From contig CAZGKE010000061.1 of the NCBI GenBank assembly GCA_964526035.1, forward strand, positions 1-18,662: a stretch of DNA of 18,662 nucleotides, written 5' to 3'. Numbering within the stretch: position 1 is the stretch's first letter; the number at the start of each line of letters is the position of its first letter. The translations under genes and the position numbers were made by a program. Shown here one piece after another: positions 14,231 through 18,662 of the stretch. This DNA comes from DAOMOD01 sp964526035. GTDB taxonomy: Bacteria; Pseudomonadota; Gammaproteobacteria; Xanthomonadales; BPKI01. The notes beneath the pieces are model-generated. The model did not search any database and was not told where the DNA came from. It worked only from the letters and a program-made list of their open reading frames with translations.

Positions 14231-14543
14231 GGTGCTGCAGCTTGTCGTCCTGGCCGTCCCAGTCCTTGGCGTCGGCGGGGGGTTCCTTGCGCTCGGTGAT
14301 GACCGGCCATTCCTTCGACAGCTCGGCGTTGAGCGCGGTGAAGTGCTCCTGGCCGGCGGGAACGTCATCCTCGGGAAAGATGGCGTTGGCCGGGCACTCG
14401 GGTTCGCACAGCGTGCAGTCGATGCACTCGTCGGGATCGATCACCAGGAAGTTGGGACCTTCGTGGAAGCAGTCCACCGGACACACCTCCACGCAGTCCA
14501 TGTACTTGCAGTTGATGCAGTTCTCGGTGACGACGAAAGTCAT
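14220..14543 (-). CDS. fdxA: 7Fe-8S ferredoxin, FdxA type
   Basis: This small cytosolic electron carrier has one [3Fe-4S] and one [4Fe-4S] cluster. The 107-residue product begins MTFVVTENCINCKYMDC and has Cys9, Cys17, Cys21, Cys25 and Cys40, Cys43, Cys46, Cys50 in the pattern of Azotobacter ferredoxin I (CIDCTLCEPECP), with an additional Cys12. The C-terminal tail (ERKEPPADAKDWDG) is typical for the group. The start at 14543 is chosen by homology; the open frame upstream runs through the tRNA and is not coding. It lies 43 bases after tRNA-Glu on the same strand and may be read from the tRNA promoter. No clear ribosome site is seen. Confidence 0.96.
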   Translation of the reverse strand: MTFVVTENCINCKYMDCVEVCPVDCFHEGPNFLVIDPDECIDCTLCEPECPANAIFPEDDVPAGQEHFTALNAELSKEWPVITERKEPPADAKDWDGQDDKLQHLKR

Positions 14544-14586
14544 GGCCCGGATCGAACCCTGGACAGCGCGGGGGGAAGTACGGAAA

Positions 14587-14662
14587 TGGCGCTCCCTAGG
14601 GGACTCGAACCCCTGTTCCCGCCTTGAGAGGGCGGTGTCCTGGACCGCTAGACGAAGGGAGC
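14587..14662 (-). tRNA. tRNA-Glu (anticodon CTC)
   Basis: The minus strand folds into a complete cloverleaf. The acceptor stem is GCTCCCT with AGGGAGC, and the D arm stem is GTCT/GGAC with one G-T pair. The anticodon stem is CCGCC/GGCGG with loop CTCTCAA (anticodon CTC, reading GAG), and the T arm is AGGGG-TTCGAGT-CCCCT. The discriminator is G and the 3' CCA is encoded. Total length with CCA is 76. Confidence 0.97.
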
Positions 14663-14686
14663 GCGGTTCTTGCAAGCAAGACTGCT

Positions 14687-14715
14687 AGTATAAACAGCCA
14701 ATGCGACCAGAACAA
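14687..14715 (-). promoter_or_regulatory. Candidate promoter for tRNA-Glu, overlapping the pcnB start
   Basis: On the minus strand TTGTTC (14715-14710), a 17-base spacer and TATACT (14692-14687) precede the tRNA by 24 bases. The -35 falls inside the first codons of pcnB. An opposing TATAAA (14689-14694, + strand) overlaps it and could serve pcnB. Confidence 0.45.
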
Positions 14716-16101
14716 TCTCCCGGCGCCGAGGAACCGCGCGAAAACCGCGTGCGAAGCACCTCTGCGACGCCGCAGCCCGACATCATTCCGCGCGCCGACC
14801 ACGGCATCTCGCGACGCCAGATCAGCAATGCTGCCCTCAAGGTTCTGTACCGCCTCAACGAGGCGGGATTCGAGGCCTACCTGGTCGGCGGCGCGGTGCG
14901 CGACCTGCTGCTCGGCGGTTCGCCCAAGGACTACGATGTGGCGACCAGCGCCACGCCCGAGCAGGTCAAGGCACAGTTTCGCAACTGCCGCCTGATCGGT
15001 CGCCGCTTTCGCCTCGCTCACGTGGTGTTCGGCCCGGAGATCATCGAGGTCGCCACCTTTCGCGCCCAGCATGCCGACGACGACGGCGACCGCGAGATCG
15101 TCGACGGTCGCTTGGTGCGCGACAACGTGTGGGGCGACCAGCACGACGACGCCCTGCGTCGCGATTTCACCGTCAATGCGCTCTTCTACGGCGTGCGCGA
15201 TTTCGCCGTGCGCGATTTCGTGGGCGGCATGGAGGACCTGCGTGCGCGGCGGCTGCGCCTGATTGGCGATCCCGATCCACGATACCGCGAGGATCCGGTG
15301 CGCATGCTGCGCTGTGTCCGACTGGCGGCCAAGCTCGGCTTCGACATCGACCCCGCTACCGCCGAGCCGATTGCGCGGCTGGCGCCTCTGCTCGGCGATG
15401 TTCCGCCGGCGCGTCTGTTCGACGAAACCCTGAAGCTGTTCCTTGCCGGCTATGGTGTCGCCAGCTTTCTCGGTCTGGAGCGCTTCGGTCTGTGGTCACA
15501 GTCCTTTCCGCACAGCGCAAAGGCCATGGCAGCCGATCAGAGCGGCGCGCTGCGCGGGCTGGTGCTGCGTGCGCTGGCCAATACCGATGCACGCGTCCAC
15601 GAAGATCGCCCGGTCACGCCGGCCTTCCTGTTTGCAGCACTGCTGTGGCCGGCCTATCTCGAGCGTCGCAGCCACTGGCTTGAACGCGACGTCGACGCCG
15701 CCGAGGCCCATGAGCTGGCCGCCGAAGAGGCGACCCGCAACGAGCTGCGCCACGTCGCCCTGCCCAAGCGCTTCAGCATTCCGATGCAGGAGATCTGGTC
15801 GCTGCAGTGGCGTCTCGAACAGCGCAGCCGCAAGCGCGTGTTGAGGCTGCTGTCGCACCCGCGTTTCCGTGCCGGCTTCGACTTCCTGGTGCTGCGCCGC
15901 GAGGAATCCGCCGAGGTGGCCGAGCTGGCCGCCTGGTGGGAGGCCGCGCAGGGCGTCGGCGACAGCGGTCTCGACGATCTGCTGACCGGCGCCGGCGAAA
16001 GCGAGCCCAAGCCGAAACGCAAACGTCGGCGTCGCGGCGGGCGGCGGCGTGGACGCGGCGGTGCAAGTGAGGCATCCGGTGGCGAGACCGCCTCCGACTG
16101 A
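14701..16101 (+). CDS. pcnB: Poly(A) polymerase I
   Basis: PcnB adds poly(A) tails to RNA 3' ends and so promotes decay. The 466-residue product has the class II nucleotidyltransferase core LVGGAVRDLLLG followed by SPKDYDV (61-80; metal-binding Asp77 and Asp79). It also has RNCRLIGRRFRLAHVVFGPE, RRDFTVNALFY, the GDPDPRYREDPVRMLRCVR motif and a helical C-terminal part. The very basic tail (about 437-457, KPKRKRRRRGGRRRGRGG) fits RNA binding and PcnB rather than a CCA-adding enzyme. The ATG at 14701 has no Shine-Dalgarno and lies just after a TATAAA, so the mRNA may be nearly leaderless; GTG at 14749 is an alternative. folK follows 10 bases later, as in many gammaproteobacteria. Confidence 0.95.
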   Translation: MRPEQSPGAEEPRENRVRSTSATPQPDIIPRADHGISRRQISNAALKVLYRLNEAGFEAYLVGGAVRDLLLGGSPKDYDVATSATPEQVKAQFRNCRLIGRRFRLAHVVFGPEIIEVATFRAQHADDDGDREIVDGRLVRDNVWGDQHDDALRRDFTVNALFYGVRDFAVRDFVGGMEDLRARRLRLIGDPDPRYREDPVRMLRCVRLAAKLGFDIDPATAEPIARLAPLLGDVPPARLFDETLKLFLAGYGVASFLGLERFGLWSQSFPHSAKAMAADQSGALRGLVLRALANTDARVHEDRPVTPAFLFAALLWPAYLERRSHWLERDVDAAEAHELAAEEATRNELRHVALPKRFSIPMQEIWSLQWRLEQRSRKRVLRLLSHPRFRAGFDFLVLRREESAEVAELAAWWEAAQGVGDSGLDDLLTGAGESEPKPKRKRRRRGGRRRGRGGASEASGGETASD

Positions 16102-16111
16102 GTCCGTGGAC

Positions 16112-16639
16112 ATGATTGCGGGCGGGGAGGGCGGCGGCGCATGGCGCCGCGCAGCGATCGGCATCGGCAGCAATCTCGATGATCCCGCCAGCCAGGTGCG
16201 TCGCGCGCTGCGTGCGCTTGAGCAGCTTCCGGGTGCCCACGTATTGGCAAGCTCCGAGCTGTACGCCTCGCCTCCCTGGGGTTTTGCCGAGCAACCATGG
16301 TTCGTCAATGCCGCTGCGGTGATCGAGACGCGTCTTGCGGCGGCGCAGCTGCATGCAGCGCTCGGTGACATCGAGGACCAGTTCGGGCGGTTGCGCGACG
16401 GCCCGCGTTGGGGTCCGCGCATCCTTGATCTCGATCTCCTGCTGTATGGCGACGAGATCATCGATACGCCGTCGCTCGCGGTGCCGCACCCGCGCATGAT
16501 CGGACGCGCCTTCGTGCTGGTGCCGCTCGCGGACATCGCCGCCGACTGGCGCATTCCCGGCGCCGGCACGGTGGCCGAAGCCTGTGCCGCGCTCGATCCC
16601 GACCAGCGATCCCTGCAGCGCATCGCGCCGGCTCCCTGA
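16112..16639 (+). CDS. folK: 2-amino-4-hydroxy-6-hydroxymethyldihydropteridine pyrophosphokinase
   Basis: FolK transfers pyrophosphate from ATP to the pterin in folate synthesis. The 175-residue product contains AIGIGSNLDDP at the start of the fold, ASSELYASPPWGF, PWFVNAAAVIET, the ATP/Mg-binding block GPRWGPRILDLDLLLYGD and VPHPRM..RAFVLVPLADIA. The ATG at 16112 is chosen because it lies just after the pcnB stop; an earlier frame extension to 16049 overlaps pcnB. GTG at 16106 is also possible. The ten residues before the fold are Gly-rich and probably disordered. Confidence 0.96.
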   Translation: MIAGGEGGGAWRRAAIGIGSNLDDPASQVRRALRALEQLPGAHVLASSELYASPPWGFAEQPWFVNAAAVIETRLAAAQLHAALGDIEDQFGRLRDGPRWGPRILDLDLLLYGDEIIDTPSLAVPHPRMIGRAFVLVPLADIAADWRIPGAGTVAEACAALDPDQRSLQRIAPAP

Positions 16640-16679
16640 CTCTGCGAGAATCGCGCGCTCTATTCCCCGCGACGACCCG

Positions 16680-17501
16680 ATGGACATGCCAAGCAGCAGC
16701 GACAGCAAGCCAGTCACCGTGCCTGAACTTCGCAAGTTCAAGGAGCGCGGTGAAAAGATTGCCATGCTCACCGCCTACGATGCAGCGTTTGCCACGCTGC
16801 TCGATGCTCAGGGTGTCGATGCGCTGCTGGTCGGCGATTCGCTGGGCATGGTGGTGCAGGGGCATGCCAGCACGCTCTCGGTGAGCGTCGACGATGTGGT
16901 CTATCACTGCGCCGCCGTGGCCCGCGGTGCGCGCCGTGCGCTGCTGGTGGCCGACCTGCCGTTCCTCAGCTATTCCGACGCGTCGCGCGCCGTCGACGCG
17001 GCGCATCGCCTGATGGCGGAAGGGCAGGCGCGCATGGTCAAGCTTGAAGGCGCCGGCTACGTGGTCGACGTCATTCGCCACCTGGTTGAACGCGACGTGC
17101 CGGTATGCGCGCACCTCGGGCTCACGCCGCAGTCGGTGCATCGGCTGGGTGGCTACCGGGTGCAGGGAAAGGACGCTATATCCGCCGATCGACTGCTGGC
17201 CGACGCGCAGCGGGTGGCCGAGGCCGGCGCCGAGCTGCTGGTGCTGGAGTGCGTGCCTGCGGCGCTGGCGCAGCGCATCAGCGCCGCGCTGGACATCGCC
17301 ACCATCGGCATCGGCGCCGGGTCGCACTGTGATGGGCAGGTGCTGGTGCTGCACGACATGCTTGGCGTGACTCCGGGGCGTCGCCCGAAATTCGTGCGCG
17401 ATTTCCTGGCCGGGGGCGATTCCGTTGCAGCGGCCGTGGTCGAATACGTCGCTGCGGTGAAGGACGGCCGCTTCCCCGGCCCCGAACACGCGCTGGCCTG
17501 A
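16680..17501 (+). CDS. panB: 3-methyl-2-oxobutanoate hydroxymethyltransferase
   Basis: PanB makes ketopantoate from 2-ketoisovalerate and methylene-tetrahydrofolate, the first step of pantothenate synthesis. The 273-residue product has LTAYDAAFA, VGDSLGMVVQGH (metal-binding Asp), VADLPFLSY, KLEGAG (metal-binding Glu), VCAHLGLTPQSV and IGIGAGSHCDGQVLVLHDMLG. I place the start at ATG 16680, 40 bases after folK; ATG 16686 is equally possible. No strong ribosome site is seen. panC starts one base after the stop codon. Confidence 0.97.
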   Translation: MDMPSSSDSKPVTVPELRKFKERGEKIAMLTAYDAAFATLLDAQGVDALLVGDSLGMVVQGHASTLSVSVDDVVYHCAAVARGARRALLVADLPFLSYSDASRAVDAAHRLMAEGQARMVKLEGAGYVVDVIRHLVERDVPVCAHLGLTPQSVHRLGGYRVQGKDAISADRLLADAQRVAEAGAELLVLECVPAALAQRISAALDIATIGIGAGSHCDGQVLVLHDMLGVTPGRRPKFVRDFLAGGDSVAAAVVEYVAAVKDGRFPGPEHALA

Positions 17502-17502
17502 T

Positions 17503-18348
17503 ATGGAGGCTGCGCAGCACGTCGACGGCCTGAGGCGCCTGCTGGGTGAGTGGCGCGCCCGCGGTGAACGCGTCGCGCTGGTGCCGACCATGGGCAACCT
17601 GCACGCCGGGCACCTCGCGCTGGTGGCCATGGCGCGCGAGCTGGCCGACCGGGTCGTGGTGAGCATCTTCGTGAACCCCACCCAGTTCGGCGTCGGCGAG
17701 GACTTCGACCGCTATCCACGCACGCTGCAGGCCGACTGCGATGCCCTGGTCGGCGAGGGCAGCGACCTGCTGTTCGTGCCTGGCGTGCCCGACATGTATC
17801 CGTTCGGACTGGAGCATGCGGTGCGCGTCCACGTTCCTGCAATCAGCGACATCCTCTGCGGCGCCAGCCGGCCCGGTCATTTCGACGGCGTCGCCACGGT
17901 GGTGCTGCGGCTTTTCAACATGGTGACTCCGGATATCGCGGTGTTCGGCGAGAAGGACTACCAGCAGCTTCTGATCATTCGCCGCCTGGTCGATGATCTG
18001 GCCCTTGGCGTCGACATCCGCTCTGCAGCTACCGTGCGCGAAGCCGACGGGCTGGCGCTGAGTTCGCGCAATCGCTATCTGGATCCCGATGCGCGCGCCC
18101 GAGCCCCGGCGCTCCACGCCACGCTGCGCTTCATGGCGGAGGCGTGGCGCGAGGGTGGAGCACGCGCCGAAATCGAGGCCGAAGCCAGCGCGCGGCTCCA
18201 CGAGGCCGGCCTCAAGCCCGACTACTGCGTCCTGCGGCGCGCTGGCGATCTCGGTGAACCTGAGCGCGGCGCCACGGCGCTGCGGGCGCTTGCCGCGGTA
18301 CATGTGGGGTCTACGCGACTGATCGACAACATCGATGTAGCGCAATAA
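17503..18348 (+). CDS. panC: Pantothenate synthetase (pantoate-beta-alanine ligase)
   Basis: PanC joins pantoate and beta-alanine with ATP to form pantothenate. The 281-residue product has the nucleotidyltransferase signature VPTMGNLHAGHLALV (HxGH type), SIFVNPTQFG, PGHFDGVATVVLRLFN, FGEKDYQQLLIIRRLV and READGLALSSRNRYL. Length is normal. The ATG at 17503 follows the panB stop by one base, so the two are coupled. panD, which makes beta-alanine and often follows, is not found in the remaining 314 bases. Confidence 0.98.
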   Translation: MEAAQHVDGLRRLLGEWRARGERVALVPTMGNLHAGHLALVAMARELADRVVVSIFVNPTQFGVGEDFDRYPRTLQADCDALVGEGSDLLFVPGVPDMYPFGLEHAVRVHVPAISDILCGASRPGHFDGVATVVLRLFNMVTPDIAVFGEKDYQQLLIIRRLVDDLALGVDIRSAATVREADGLALSSRNRYLDPDARARAPALHATLRFMAEAWREGGARAEIEAEASARLHEAGLKPDYCVLRRAGDLGEPERGATALRALAAVHVGSTRLIDNIDVAQ

Positions 18349-18429
18349 CCGTATGAAATATAACGGAAGAAGTTCGAAGCGCGGCGCGTCCCGACGCATT
18401 AATGGTTTTTTTACAACATAGCTGTTGCA

Positions 18430-18566
18430 TTTTTGCCTGCACTTGTGGCAACCTGTGGTCGTCGCAGGAGCTTGACTCAGTCACCCTCCTTCGGCAGCAG
18501 GGCGCATTGTTGAGGTAATCGTCACTCCGACTTGAACCCTTGCCTTCACCGGCAAGGGTTTTTTTT
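18430..18566 (+). ncRNA. Candidate structured small RNA downstream of panC
   Basis: No ORF of note lies here. The + strand can form a series of small hairpins: TTGCC/GGCAA (18433-18437 and 18447-18451), CCTGTG/CGCAGG with loop GTCGT (18452-18468), TGACT-C-AGTCA (18473-18483) and CCCTCCT/AGCAGGG with a C-C mismatch (18484-18502). These end in a strong intrinsic terminator (18535-18566). Spacing between panC and the terminator (186 bases) is larger than needed for a simple gene end. The loops and linkers are pyrimidine-rich, like some Xanthomonas trans-acting sRNAs such as sX13; I cannot confirm a match. No clear promoter was found (TTTACA at 18410 lacks a good -10), so the 5' end is a guess and it could be a long 3' UTR. 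Confidence 0.45.
18535..18566 (+). terminator. Rho-independent terminator
   Basis: A perfect 10-bp stem (AACCCTTGCC with GGCAAGGGTT) with the 6-base loop TTCACC is followed directly by six more T residues, eight in all. Confidence 0.92.
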
Positions 18567-18662
18567 GTGTCCCACTCAGAATGCCTGCGTTCGTCGCTGC
18601 GCCCGGCAACCGTGTGCTGTCGTCATCAAAGGGCGCCTAGTGTGGTGTTCCGCAATTACCTT
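18567..18662. other. Non-coding end of window, nothing identified
   Basis: I see no gene, hairpin or promoter that I can support after the terminator. CTAGTGTGGTGTTCC near 18637-18651 is AT/GC-mixed and could be the start of another feature outside the window. Confidence 0.4.

Noticed and set aside
18376..18412. GCGTCCCGACGC hairpin and T-run after panC as a terminator
   Set aside because: The stem is short with a two-base loop and the T-run is separated from it by eight bases; the strong terminator is at 18535-18566.
18637..18662. CTAGTGTGGTGTTCC at the window end as a transposon end
   Set aside because: It vaguely recalls insertion sequence termini, but no partner repeat or transposase is visible within the window.

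Overview
The window is GC-rich, densely packed chromosomal DNA from a gammaproteobacterium, most likely a member of or relative of the Xanthomonadales (Lysobacterales). The clues are cytochrome bc1 genes next to sspB, purE-purK next to a Trm112-like gene, sodB divergent from a CGFS glutaredoxin, and pcnB-folK-panB-panC, together with the PVWY form of the cytochrome b Qo motif. This placement rests on gene content and remembered gene order, not on a database search. Nearly all of the genes are core housekeeping genes.

Layout, left to right. 1-2011 (+): the end of petB (cytochrome b), petC (cytochrome c1) and sspB, with no sspA between them. 2076-2399 (-): a small DUF3301-type membrane protein. 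2520-5737 (+): a two-gene signalling module, made of a transmembrane Ser/Thr kinase with a formylglycine-generating-enzyme-like extracytoplasmic domain and a tail-anchored protein with two FHA domains. 5738-5898: a 161-bp nested inverted-repeat element flanked by CTAG, which looks like a MITE. 5883-9144 (-): nadC and a large DUF1631 protein, translationally coupled. 9298-9552 (-): a Trm112-like protein lacking its zinc cysteines. 9622-11269 (+): purE-purK. 11327-12991 (-): sodB followed by an orphan ABC ATPase. 13137-14230 (+): grxD and a YciK-like SDR. 14220-14662 (-): tRNA-Glu(CTC) and the ferredoxin fdxA. 14701-18348 (+): pcnB-folK-panB-panC. 18349-18662: non-coding, with a strong terminator that ends a probable structured small RNA.

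How the genes work together. petB/petC are part of the respiratory bc1 complex, and SspB delivers substrates to ClpXP. purE/purK carry out the AIR to CAIR steps of purine synthesis, nadC the de novo NAD step, folK a folate step and panB/panC two pantothenate steps. sodB, grxD, the ABC ATPase and fdxA are all tied to iron, Fe-S clusters or oxidative stress. The kinase/FHA pair is the most accessory-looking part: a phospho-Thr signalling unit whose outside domain keeps the FGE fold signature but has lost the catalytic cysteines.

The observations most worth following up are the 161-bp element that rewrites the C-terminus of nadC and sits exactly at the stop codon of the FHA gene, the kinase/pseudo-FGE/FHA module, and the candidate small RNA after panC. 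I found no CRISPR array, integrase, complete insertion sequence or phage gene.
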